Part shown: positions 53,616 to 63,129 of the stretch, one piece after another
Layout: each line of letters starts with the position of its first letter
Position numbering within the stretch: the first letter of the stretch is position 1
Assembly: GCF_001747105.1 (NCBI RefSeq)
Contig: NZ_MDGQ01000005.1
Coordinates: 1,674,001 to 1,738,000, forward strand
Direction of reading: 5' to 3'
From: Roseivirga misakiensis
GTDB taxonomy: Bacteria > Bacteroidota > Bacteroidia > Cytophagales > Cyclobacteriaceae
DNA length: 64,000 nucleotides
Position numbers and translations under genes: made by a program
The notes under the pieces: generated by a model
The model's input: the letters and a program-made list of their open reading frames with translations, nothing else
Databases searched by the model: none
Told to the model about the DNA's origin: nothing

Positions 53616-55970
53616 TTAGTCTTCTTTTAAGTGATCAATTGTGTTGGCAAAAAAGGCTCGAGTTGTATGTATACCCATGGCAGGCAAAATAACAAGTGCT
53701 GCAAGGCCTATTATTGGTACAAAAGCTATCAACTCCAAGTCGATATGGTAAGCGAAATCATTTAGCCAATTGTTGATACATAAGTAAGCCAAAGGCACAG
53801 CAACCAGCGCACCGAGTATCATTCTCAGAAGCCCTCGAGCATTTATCGAGCTCGTAATATCAAGCAAACTGGCACCTAGTACTTTTTTAATGCTTACTTC
53901 TTTAATTTTTCGCTTCACTGTGTAAGCACTGGAACCGAGTATTCCCATCACAGCGATGAGCAACGCGACACTTGTAAATATGCCTATAACACGCAAAATG
54001 ACCATTTCACTGCTATACATTCTGTCATAGCGTTCGTCTAAAAACGAATATTTAAAGTTTGTTGAGCCCGTGACTTTATCGAATCGATCCAACAGATCGG
54101 CAAGCGCTTCTTTTGGACTCTCTCCCTTCAACTTGACTAATAAATTTCCAAATCCATCATTGTCGAAAAGTCGAATAGCCAAAGGTCGAATAGGCGATTG
54201 CTTTGATTCGAAGTGAAAGTCTTTTACGATCCCGATCACTTCTTTTCCATTAAACTTTTTACCAATAGCACTGGCATTACTAAAGACCTTGGCCGCAGAT
54301 TCGTTAATCAAAACATAATCCTTGTTAGATGGAATATCTTCAAGCATCCGGCCTTCAATGAGTTCTAAGTCTAGTACATTTACGTAGTCCGCTTCTACTT
54401 GATATTCAGCATAGTTAATATCCAATTCCTTATTATAGAAGACCGCACGTGATTGTGAGGGAAATGTTGTAGCCAAGCTCTGTGATGAAACATACGGACT
54501 TTTAGCAAATTCAGCCTTTAAGGCCTCTTTTTTAAAGATACTTTCACGTGTATTCACATTTACTACTACCACTTGATCTTTGTCAAAACCAAGGTTCTCA
54601 TTTTGTATAAAATGAAACTGTTTATTGATAAATACAGTGGCAGAAATTAAGAATAGGAACACTGCCACTTGAAATCCATTGACCAAGTCAATAAAAAACG
54701 ACTTATTGAATAAACTGGATCGTTTTGCCGAACCCCTAAGATCCGTCAGGTTCTTACTAGAGACGATCAGCGCTGGGTAAGCCGTAGATATTAATGCCGT
54801 TAAAATAGCCACGCAATATGCCCCAAACAAAACGCTAGGCGACCCGAATAAATCAATGCCCAAGTTTCTGCCTAGCAACAATTCTAGCTGAGGAACCAAT
54901 GCTTCGACTATAATCAGCCCTAAAACAAAAGACAGGCTTGTTAAAACCAACGATTCGACAAAATAAATGAGCAGAAGCTGCCATTTTTCAGCACCAATAG
55001 TTTTCCTAATACCAATTTCCTTAACTCTTTCTACCGATTGAGAAAGTGTTAGGGATGCATAATTAGTAACCGAACTGATCAAAACAATCAGAGCAATTAG
55101 ACTAAATATGGTGAGATAACTTGGGTCTATTTTGTTGGCCACGCCATCCACAAGTTTTACATCGAAATGGATGTCTTTAACCGCCTGGCTAGCATATTGG
55201 ATATTCGATCCCTGTTTATCCTGAAGGTTATGTTCTTCAGTGATTTTTTTAAGTACTTCAGCTTTTTGTTCGTCAGTTATGCCTTTTGAAAACTTATAGA
55301 CGGTTTCAATCGAGGGCACCCGCCAATCAGTGAATTTGAAAGGGAATTGTTTATTGGCCTCTACATAAGAAGAAGCTATGTTGAACTGAATCGATGAATT
55401 CGTAGGAACATCTTCGAGTACTCCCACAATTGTCCATTGACTTTTACCTATGCTTATTTTTTCTCCTAATGCCTTCTTAGTTGATCCAAATATGTCTTTG
55501 GCTAACGACTCTGTTAAAACGGTGCTATTCGGCTGTAACTCATAATCTGGGTATTCACCAAGTAGTAAACCAAAAGAGAACACATTAAAAAAGTCGGTAT
55601 CAACTCGTTTTATATTCAGTTTGACATTTTGCTTGTTGTAAGTCAATGAATCTGGGTAAGTTACTACCCCACCATTGGAATATCTGGTGACTGCCTCAAT
55701 TTGCGGTAAATCGCTTTTTATGAAAGTTGAAATTGCTGCTGAAGTACGTACTGAACGCGTATCAGCATTCTCGGAATTTGTAACTCTGATTAATCTGTAG
55801 AGTCGGTCATTACCATCGTGAAATTTATCGAAGGACTTTTCTTTTTGAACAAATAGGAAGATGATTAGAACGGCCGCAAACCCTATAGATAAACCAACTA
55901 GGTTTGTTAGGGTATAGAGCTTATTACCGATTAATCGTCTTAATGCTATTTTCAAATAGTTAGTCCACAT
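53616..55970 (-). CDS. Orphan ABC permease (P13) with drifting core motifs
   Basis: 784 residues. The tail reads NTIDHLKED, lacking the Asn-Pro that every other member has (P6 has Asp-Pro). The second coupling motif is KEVSIKKVLGASL, with Ser for Gly and Lys for Arg, while the first, RIGIRKTIGA-type KEIGIRKTIGAEK, is closer to normal. QFHFIQNENLGFDKD places it in the same subgroup as P9-P11. The frame is intact throughout. Either constraint on the second half is relaxed or the protein has taken a different role. Confidence 0.85.
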   Translation of the reverse strand: MWTNYLKIALRRLIGNKLYTLTNLVGLSIGFAAVLIIFLFVQKEKSFDKFHDGNDRLYRLIRVTNSENADTRSVRTSAAISTFIKSDLPQIEAVTRYSNGGVVTYPDSLTYNKQNVKLNIKRVDTDFFNVFSFGLLLGEYPDYELQPNSTVLTESLAKDIFGSTKKALGEKISIGKSQWTIVGVLEDVPTNSSIQFNIASSYVEANKQFPFKFTDWRVPSIETVYKFSKGITDEQKAEVLKKITEEHNLQDKQGSNIQYASQAVKDIHFDVKLVDGVANKIDPSYLTIFSLIALIVLISSVTNYASLTLSQSVERVKEIGIRKTIGAEKWQLLLIYFVESLVLTSLSFVLGLIIVEALVPQLELLLGRNLGIDLFGSPSVLFGAYCVAILTALISTAYPALIVSSKNLTDLRGSAKRSSLFNKSFFIDLVNGFQVAVFLFLISATVFINKQFHFIQNENLGFDKDQVVVVNVNTRESIFKKEALKAEFAKSPYVSSQSLATTFPSQSRAVFYNKELDINYAEYQVEADYVNVLDLELIEGRMLEDIPSNKDYVLINESAAKVFSNASAIGKKFNGKEVIGIVKDFHFESKQSPIRPLAIRLFDNDGFGNLLVKLKGESPKEALADLLDRFDKVTGSTNFKYSFLDERYDRMYSSEMVILRVIGIFTSVALLIAVMGILGSSAYTVKRKIKEVSIKKVLGASLLDITSSINARGLLRMILGALVAVPLAYLCINNWLNDFAYHIDLELIAFVPIIGLAALVILPAMGIHTTRAFFANTIDHLKED

Positions 55971-55971
55971 A

Positions 55972-58371
55972 TCAATTTTCTCGTAAAGTGTCTACTGGGT
56001 TTTTTCGGGTAAATTTCAGCATGCAGAAACAAACTGTTAAAAGCCCTAACACGGACATTCCGACTGCTACCTTTATAGGAATAGCACTGGTCAGTTCAAT
56101 TCTATGAGTGAATTCGTTGAGCCATTGACTGCCTAAAGTCCATGCCAATGGCACTCCAATCAGTAATGCCAATAACATGGAGTATTTAAACTCTCTTGAA
56201 ATAGCACCGAAAATGTCTTTGTAGTGGGCACCCAGTATTTTTCGAATACCGAGCTCCTTTATTCTGGATTGAATATTTAAGCTCGTCATTCCAAATAATC
56301 CAAAGAATGAAATAGCCACACTGATCACAGTAAAGAAGAGTAGTGTATTTCCCGAGGCTTTATCCTTTGCCAACATGCGCTCGTAACTTTCATTCATAGC
56401 GGCATATTCGAATGGTTCATCTGGGATTAAAGAATCCCAAACTCGATTAATGCTGGCAATAGCTTTATCTTGGTTAGTTGGAGCAAGTTTAATGCATGCT
56501 CTGAATAACCTTTGCTGGTTTCTACGGAGAATAATTGGTTTATCCGCATCTCTCAGTGTTCCCGATTGGAAATTCTTGATCACGCCTATAACATTGAGTT
56601 TTGTTTCGTACTCTCCTTTTCCATTTGTAATGATTGGCAATTCATCAAAAGACTCAATTCCCATTAGTTTTGCCGCAGCCTGATTGACGAGGATGGAGTT
56701 ATCATCTGTCGACAAATCATCGTCTAGATTTCGACCGGCTAGTAATTCGATACCCATAGAAGGAATAAACTGATCATCGATACTCATGTGATACATGCGT
56801 ACCGTGGCGTCAGGAGACTTGCCTGGCCAGCTATACCCTGTACTTGAATTAAAGATATTGATGACATTACTATCGGTGAATGAGATCGATTCGATCAATG
56901 GTTCTTTCTTTAATTCATTTAAGAATGACTTACCAGTATCTCGATCGAAAATATCAACAGAAATCATGGTATCTCTCTGAAAACCAGGATCCTTTACTTG
57001 CATAAATGACACTTGACTGTAAACAATCAGCGCAATGATGCCAATGGATAGGGTTATAGTAAATTGAAGCACAAGCAAGATCTTGCTCAGGCCAACTTTT
57101 GACCTACCCATGTTAATCTTACCTTTCAAAGACTCAACTGGCTTGAACTTGGAGATAATTAAGGCAGGGTAAAACCCAGATCCAACGACTAAGAATAGCC
57201 ATAAACCAAGTGTAAAACAGGCGAAATTGAAATAACCAAAAGCCAAGACCATGGCATTTACATTAAAGTTTAGGCCGGTCAATGAAGTTATAGATTCGTC
57301 CAATACTTCCACGAGTATGACACTTAGAACAAGCCCTATCGACACTTGTAAAGCCGATTCTGTCATAAACTGAACAACCAGATTTCGTCTGGAAGCACCG
57401 ATCGACTTTCTAATACCAATCTCCTTTGCTCTTTCTAAAGATCGGGCTGTGGACATATTGAAAAAGTTAATACAAACCAGCAGGATGATGAGAAATCCGA
57501 TACCAGAAAGTATAAACATATTTGACTTGCTTACCTGGCCAGGAATGTCTCCAAAAGCCACAAAGTCTTGCATATGAATATCGGCAAGTGGCTGTAGTTT
57601 TAATTCATATATCCCTCCCATATCATATGGGCTATTTTCAACAACCAGGTCCTTTATGCGCGTATCAATTTGTTCAGGATCGACGCCTTCTTTTAACTTC
57701 AGGTAAGTAAAACAATTTGCATTGCCCCATTCCTGATCAATTGGTTTATGGCCAAGACTTGCCACAACATCCATACTGATGAGATACTCAGGTCTAAAGT
57801 GGTTGTTAGGCTGTACATTTTTGAAAACTCCACTAACCGTAAGCTTCAATGGCACATCGCTATTACGTTTATTTAGCTCAATCACTTGACCAATGGCAGA
57901 GGTATTAGAGAAATATTTTTCACTTAAGGCTTCCGATATAATGATAGATTCTTTTGCTTTTAGCGCTTCATTCTGATTGCCCTCTACAATCTCGAAGCCA
58001 AGAATATCTAGTACCTCAAAGTCGGCATAGTATCCATTTCGCTCTCTAATGAGTTTATCGGCTACTTTGAAAACTTTAGGTGCGCTACGTTGCACTCTAG
58101 CGGCTTGGTCTACCTGATCTACTTGTGTATCTAAATAAGGTTTAATGGCAGTTTGGATAATAACTCCTCTTTCGTTGTTATCCCTAAGATTGGTCACCCG
58201 ATAAACGGATTCATGTTCATTTATCTGTCTATCGAAACTGAATTCGTGAATTACATAAGTCCCAATAAACAAAGCACAGACCAGACCGAATGTTAAACTG
58301 GCAATATTGACAAGAGAGAACAATCTCTTCTTGACTAAATTTCGTACAGCACTTTTAAGATTCTTATTCAT
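55972..58371 (-). CDS. Orphan ABC permease (P14)
   Basis: 799 residues from ATG 58371 (MNKNLKSAVRNLVKKRLFS). An ATG 12 bases upstream adds only MTFT and does not fit the family. Coupling motifs are RAKEIGIRKSIGASR and KELGIRKILGAHY, and the tail is NPVDTLREN, ending in Asn. With the chosen start it overlaps P15 by eight bases (ATGAATAA). The second periplasmic domain has a Ser/Thr-rich stretch NIFNSSTGYSWPG not seen elsewhere. One base separates it from P13. Confidence 0.86.
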   Translation of the reverse strand: MNKNLKSAVRNLVKKRLFSLVNIASLTFGLVCALFIGTYVIHEFSFDRQINEHESVYRVTNLRDNNERGVIIQTAIKPYLDTQVDQVDQAARVQRSAPKVFKVADKLIRERNGYYADFEVLDILGFEIVEGNQNEALKAKESIIISEALSEKYFSNTSAIGQVIELNKRNSDVPLKLTVSGVFKNVQPNNHFRPEYLISMDVVASLGHKPIDQEWGNANCFTYLKLKEGVDPEQIDTRIKDLVVENSPYDMGGIYELKLQPLADIHMQDFVAFGDIPGQVSKSNMFILSGIGFLIILLVCINFFNMSTARSLERAKEIGIRKSIGASRRNLVVQFMTESALQVSIGLVLSVILVEVLDESITSLTGLNFNVNAMVLAFGYFNFACFTLGLWLFLVVGSGFYPALIISKFKPVESLKGKINMGRSKVGLSKILLVLQFTITLSIGIIALIVYSQVSFMQVKDPGFQRDTMISVDIFDRDTGKSFLNELKKEPLIESISFTDSNVINIFNSSTGYSWPGKSPDATVRMYHMSIDDQFIPSMGIELLAGRNLDDDLSTDDNSILVNQAAAKLMGIESFDELPIITNGKGEYETKLNVIGVIKNFQSGTLRDADKPIILRRNQQRLFRACIKLAPTNQDKAIASINRVWDSLIPDEPFEYAAMNESYERMLAKDKASGNTLLFFTVISVAISFFGLFGMTSLNIQSRIKELGIRKILGAHYKDIFGAISREFKYSMLLALLIGVPLAWTLGSQWLNEFTHRIELTSAIPIKVAVGMSVLGLLTVCFCMLKFTRKNPVDTLREN

Positions 58372-60745
58372 AGTGAAGGTCATTAATAGGGTTTCTTTTG
58401 GCGGACCTAATTGTTATTGAAGACACTGTGAGCCAGGCAATTAAAAAAGTTACTAGGACTGGTATCGCAAAAAGTGTGAAAGTGATTTCAATACGATTTA
58501 CATAGTCTTCAAGAAAACGCTCAATGATAAAATAAGCGATAGGTATGGCGATTATTATCGATAAGATTAATAGTCGCATAAACCCTTGGTTTAACATGAA
58601 AAGGAGTGTTCTAACTGGTGCTCCCAGCACCTTTCTGATACAAATTTCTTTTCGCCTTTGGGTAGCAGAAAAGCTAACTAGCCCCAAAAGACCCATCACG
58701 GCTACTACTATGGCAAGGATCGATGAATAGTTCAAAGTCTTGGACCACAACGCCTCTTTTTTATACAGGCTTTCATTGTAAACATCCATAAAAGTGATAG
58801 CAGTAGGCGAAAAAGGGAGTATTTCTCTCCACCTATCATTGATAGATTGGATGACATCCGAAAGTTTACCTTCCTGATACCTAACATAGATGTTATCGAC
58901 GAGGTATCGGTTACCTACATGGCTTTCGGCCTTTAGAATTACAGAATTAATCTTTGACTTCGCCGAATAGACCTGGATATCACTGATTACCCCCACTATT
59001 CGGTATTTATCATCGTCGATGGTCTTGCCAATAGGGTTATCGAATCCTAATGAGTTCACTAATGACTCATTTAGGAGCACAGGAATTGATGGATTATTCT
59101 CGTCTGGTTTCATAAGGTCAGCACGTGTAAACGCCCTCCCTGCCACTAAATCTATCTCCAAAGTATTCAGATAATCGGGATCGGCATTGCTAATCGGGAT
59201 GAGTATTCTTTGACCATCCTCATCTTCGAGGAACATGGCTTCAGAAAAATCACCTACAGCGCCAATAGCGGTAATATTTGGGTTTTTCGATAGCTCGTTT
59301 TTAAACCGCTCAGCAATAGCTTTTGAGTCATCTTGGGGTATTACCAATTTGATCAGGTTCTCATCATTATAACCTTTATCCTTATTGACCAGAAACAAAT
59401 GTTGCTTATTGATCGAAACTGTGACGATCACAAAAACAATGGCAATCAGAAATTGAAAAGTGACCATCGATTTGGTGAGTAATTGCTTACCACCTATGCT
59501 TATTCCTCCTTTGAATACTCTTGTAACTTTTAGTTTTGATAAAAAGAACGAAGGATAAATTACCGATAACAAGGATGCAAAAAGGACACTCGCGAAGCAT
59601 AATAGCAATATTGACTTATCATGGGTGAGACCTCGATTAAACTCCTTATCTATGATAGTTTCGAAAGATGGAAGGGCAATTTCTGCTAGAATAACACCCA
59701 ACAAAAATGATATGAGGCAAATTACTGTGGCCTCGAAAAGAAACTGTGAAATAAGCTGCTTTTTACCTGCTCCGATCGTTTTTCTTACCCCGACCTCTTT
59801 GGCTCTTCTAATAGAATTTACGAATGTAAGGTTAGCAAAATTGAAGCACGCCACTATTAGAATTAGAACCGCGATACCTGAGAGGATATACGATTGGCTG
59901 ATATCATTTTTGCCATTACTTCCTTCAAAGTGTACATCTTTTAATGGAAGCAATCCACTGTCATTTGCCCTACCCATTTCTCCAGTATCTGCACTCTCAG
60001 GGTTGCGCAGGTTTCTGACTTCTCGCATTTTGGCAAGCACACTATTGAGATCAGCGTTTTCGTCGAGTAAAAGAAATGAAGATATAGGAGTGATAAACCA
60101 AGCATTCATGGACCATTGGTCTTTAATGGTTTCTAGCTTGGTCCATGACATGAGCATGTCGAATGTAAAACTTGAGTTAGATGGGTGGTCGGTGATGACC
60201 GCACTCACTACAAAATCTTCAAACCCCTTCCCTACGTCAATCCTTAAGGTTTTACCTACTGACTTCGACGTTCCAAAGTATTTATTCGAAGAACTCTCCG
60301 TGAGTACAATAGACTCCAAATTGGACAGTGCTTTATCAAAAGCACCATCTACCAATTCAAAATCGAATATTTCAAATAGCGATTTCTCTGCAAAGGTCAA
60401 TCGTTTTTCATCTATATATTCCTCATCCAGATTTACGGTTGCCCCTTCGTTTCTTAATCTGGCAAAAGCTTTTACTTCTGGTATTTCTTCGCCAAATGCT
60501 TTGGCTTCAGGATATGAGCTCGCATGCATGACTCTTTCCTGACCCTGAAAGTTAGAAATGGTGGTAATTCTATAGATATCGGCCTTATTTGCATGCCAAC
60601 TATCATAAGTCAATTCATCTTTGACGAACATGCTTATAAGCAAACATCCCGCTATTCCTAAGGCTAAACCGCTAATATTTATAGCAGCATAGGCCTTATT
60701 TCTCAAAAGGTTTCGAATAGCAGATTTTAGATAACTTTTTAACAT
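58364..60745 (-). CDS. Orphan ABC permease (P15)
   Basis: 793 residues. Coupling motifs are RAKEVGVRKTIGAGK and KEICIRKVLGAPV, the latter with a Cys in the Gly position. The tail is NPINDLHYE. Helix 1 (INISGLALGIAGCLLISMFV) and KDELTYDSWHANK follow the P6 pattern (KDELTFDKFHENG), and both end in YE, so P15 and P6 look like closer relatives despite being 26 kb apart. The stop overlaps the P14 start. Confidence 0.86.
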   Translation of the reverse strand: MLKSYLKSAIRNLLRNKAYAAINISGLALGIAGCLLISMFVKDELTYDSWHANKADIYRITTISNFQGQERVMHASSYPEAKAFGEEIPEVKAFARLRNEGATVNLDEEYIDEKRLTFAEKSLFEIFDFELVDGAFDKALSNLESIVLTESSSNKYFGTSKSVGKTLRIDVGKGFEDFVVSAVITDHPSNSSFTFDMLMSWTKLETIKDQWSMNAWFITPISSFLLLDENADLNSVLAKMREVRNLRNPESADTGEMGRANDSGLLPLKDVHFEGSNGKNDISQSYILSGIAVLILIVACFNFANLTFVNSIRRAKEVGVRKTIGAGKKQLISQFLFEATVICLISFLLGVILAEIALPSFETIIDKEFNRGLTHDKSILLLCFASVLFASLLSVIYPSFFLSKLKVTRVFKGGISIGGKQLLTKSMVTFQFLIAIVFVIVTVSINKQHLFLVNKDKGYNDENLIKLVIPQDDSKAIAERFKNELSKNPNITAIGAVGDFSEAMFLEDEDGQRILIPISNADPDYLNTLEIDLVAGRAFTRADLMKPDENNPSIPVLLNESLVNSLGFDNPIGKTIDDDKYRIVGVISDIQVYSAKSKINSVILKAESHVGNRYLVDNIYVRYQEGKLSDVIQSINDRWREILPFSPTAITFMDVYNESLYKKEALWSKTLNYSSILAIVVAVMGLLGLVSFSATQRRKEICIRKVLGAPVRTLLFMLNQGFMRLLILSIIIAIPIAYFIIERFLEDYVNRIEITFTLFAIPVLVTFLIAWLTVSSITIRSAKRNPINDLHYE

Positions 60746-60748
60746 GGC

Positions 60749-63112
60749 TTATTCATTTCTAAGTGAAACAACTGGGTTTAGTTTGGCTGATTTGAGTGAT
60801 TGGTATAATTGAATTATCCATACCGAAATGATTAGAAAAACTATCGGCATGGCGAAATAAAGCAGGTTTAACTCAATTCTATTGGCAAAGGCTTGGAGCC
60901 ATCTATTGCTATAGATGTAAACTATTGGCATCACGAATACTGCAACTGCACAAATCAAAAGCGTAGTACTACTATTCAGCATCCACACGATTTGTCGAAC
61001 TTCAGCACCAAATACTTTTCGAATTCCTATTTCCTTCAGTCTAGTTTCAGCCATAAATACAGAAAGTCCGAAAATGCCCAAGCTGGCTATAAAAAGCGCC
61101 AATAAACTGAATAGACTAAAGGCTTGGCTTAACTTTTCTTCGGCTTCATATTTAGCAGCAAAATGATCTTCTAGGAAAGTGTATTCGAAGGCGGAATATG
61201 TAGCGTAGCTATTGAAGATTTTTGCAATTGTTCGAAGTACTTCAGATGCATCGCCATTATATCGGATGTAAACATTAGAGAATTCGCCTCGATTTCCCTG
61301 AGTAGTCGTAAACATTAATGGTTCTACCCTTTCTTTTGCCGTTCCGTAAATAAAATTCTTAACGACACCTGTCACCTTATTTACTTCCAGGTCCATTAGC
61401 CTTTTATTGAGGCCAGAATCCCAATTCATGGTGGATAAGGTAGCTTCATTAACAATTAGTGCTCCTCTGGTTTCACTTATCGGTATATCTTTAAAAGTAG
61501 TGCCCTCAGAAATTTGCATCCCCATAAGCTCAAAGAACCCTCGCTCTACTCTTTCATAAACAATCGGCAAGTCTTCTTCACTGCCCTCAATATCCGTTTC
61601 AATTTTTCTTCCTCCACTAAAAATATTGAAGGAACTTCCTACAACGCCTGATATTTGAGGTGAACTCAGCAGGTCGTTCTTAAAATTCTGATAAGATTTC
61701 TGAAGGCCTTCATCCCTTAGTGGTACCGTAATCAGATTATCCGTGTTAAACCCTACATCCAAATCGCGCATGTACTGATATTGATTATACACTATTCCAG
61801 TCAGTGCCATTAGCACCAAGCAAATAGCGAACTGTAAACCAACTAGCGTGCGCCTAAAACTGCTCTTATGGGACTTATTTCGAATGCTTTTTAGCGGTTT
61901 AAAACGCGAAAGAAATAAAGATGGATAGATTCCTGCAACCAAGCCTACTATGATCGTAAAAGCCAAAAAGTATAGATATGTTGAAAAGCTTCCGTAAGGA
62001 ATTTGGACTGACTTACCAGTGTAACTGTTAAAATAAGGCATGGATATTTCTGCCAAACAAACGGCTAGCACAGTTGAGAATAAGGACATGGTGATGGACT
62101 CCACTAAGAATTGTTGGACTAACTGGCTTCTGTAACCTCCTAGTACTTTTCTTACCCCAACTTCTTTAGCTCTTTTTGAAAATCTAGCCGTAGAGAGGTT
62201 TGTGTAATTGACTACTGCAACTATTAATATGATCAAAGCAATAGCCGCATATAGGTTTACGTAGGCCCGCTCCCCTTTAGGTTTGAAATAAGATGTATTC
62301 CAGTCAGATAGGTAAATCTCGTCCAATGGGACAAGCTTAATTATCACTTCCCCAGTATTAGGCGCGATAGCTTTCTCAATCTTATCCGCAATCAGTTGAA
62401 CATCATTAATAGGTTGGTCAACCTTAATATAAGTTGGGAAACTACTGATATCCCATTTCGTTAAATCGATCTTATAGTTGAAAATCTTAAAAAACGTAAG
62501 GTCTCTCACGTTATTAAATGAGATAAGGTAGTCGAGCGCTAAATGTGAATTTTTAGGCAAGTCTTTGAAAACTGCGCTAACGATAAAGTCTTTATAACCT
62601 ACAATTTCAAATGTCTTACCGATCGCATTGGTAGCATTTCCAAAAACCTTATTGGCTGCTGATTCTGAAAGAATAATATCATTTTCTCTTAACTCAAATC
62701 CTTCAGTTTCGGCATCCAAAAATTCGAAATCAAAGAAGTCGATGACGGTATTATCTACCGAATGTATCTTGGGTAAAATGAAATCATTTCCAACTGCCGA
62801 TACCTCCAAATCTCCTCTTACCCCTATTCTAGCAAAAGACTCGATCTCCGGTATGGCCTCTTTGGCCAATGGTCCTAAAGGTGCCATAAGTCTGTCTGGC
62901 CCATCACTCACTCCAACCGAGTCAGTCATATAAACCTGATAAATCAGGTCTTTATTCGGATTGGAAGCATCGTAATTATATTCATTGTTTACATAAACAA
63001 TCAGGACAATAAAGCACGCCATACCAATAGCTAGCCCAGTAATATTCACTATTGCATGAAGTCGATCTTTTCGAATGTGACGTAATGAGATTTTGATGAA
63101 GTTGTATAGCAT
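60749..63112 (-). CDS. Orphan ABC permease (P16)
   Basis: 787 residues. The first coupling motif is RAKEVGVRKVLGGYR, with Gly-Gly where others have Gly-Ala; the second is KEIGIRKVFGAEV. The tail is NPVVSLRNE. Helix 1 is VNITGLAIGMACFIVLIVYV, followed by NNEYNYDASNPNKD, without the usual FDKFH. The ATG is 17 bases after the P17 stop, the widest spacing inside the array, but with no hairpin there, so it still appears co-transcribed. Confidence 0.86.
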   Translation of the reverse strand: MLYNFIKISLRHIRKDRLHAIVNITGLAIGMACFIVLIVYVNNEYNYDASNPNKDLIYQVYMTDSVGVSDGPDRLMAPLGPLAKEAIPEIESFARIGVRGDLEVSAVGNDFILPKIHSVDNTVIDFFDFEFLDAETEGFELRENDIILSESAANKVFGNATNAIGKTFEIVGYKDFIVSAVFKDLPKNSHLALDYLISFNNVRDLTFFKIFNYKIDLTKWDISSFPTYIKVDQPINDVQLIADKIEKAIAPNTGEVIIKLVPLDEIYLSDWNTSYFKPKGERAYVNLYAAIALIILIVAVVNYTNLSTARFSKRAKEVGVRKVLGGYRSQLVQQFLVESITMSLFSTVLAVCLAEISMPYFNSYTGKSVQIPYGSFSTYLYFLAFTIIVGLVAGIYPSLFLSRFKPLKSIRNKSHKSSFRRTLVGLQFAICLVLMALTGIVYNQYQYMRDLDVGFNTDNLITVPLRDEGLQKSYQNFKNDLLSSPQISGVVGSSFNIFSGGRKIETDIEGSEEDLPIVYERVERGFFELMGMQISEGTTFKDIPISETRGALIVNEATLSTMNWDSGLNKRLMDLEVNKVTGVVKNFIYGTAKERVEPLMFTTTQGNRGEFSNVYIRYNGDASEVLRTIAKIFNSYATYSAFEYTFLEDHFAAKYEAEEKLSQAFSLFSLLALFIASLGIFGLSVFMAETRLKEIGIRKVFGAEVRQIVWMLNSSTTLLICAVAVFVMPIVYIYSNRWLQAFANRIELNLLYFAMPIVFLIISVWIIQLYQSLKSAKLNPVVSLRNE

Positions 63113-63129
63113 TTGACCTTGTTGTTTTA

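Noticed and set aside
59625-60542. A 305-codon open frame on the plus strand
   Set aside because: It lies entirely antisense to P15, has no recognisable domain and low-complexity Ser/Leu/Ile composition typical of a shadow frame.
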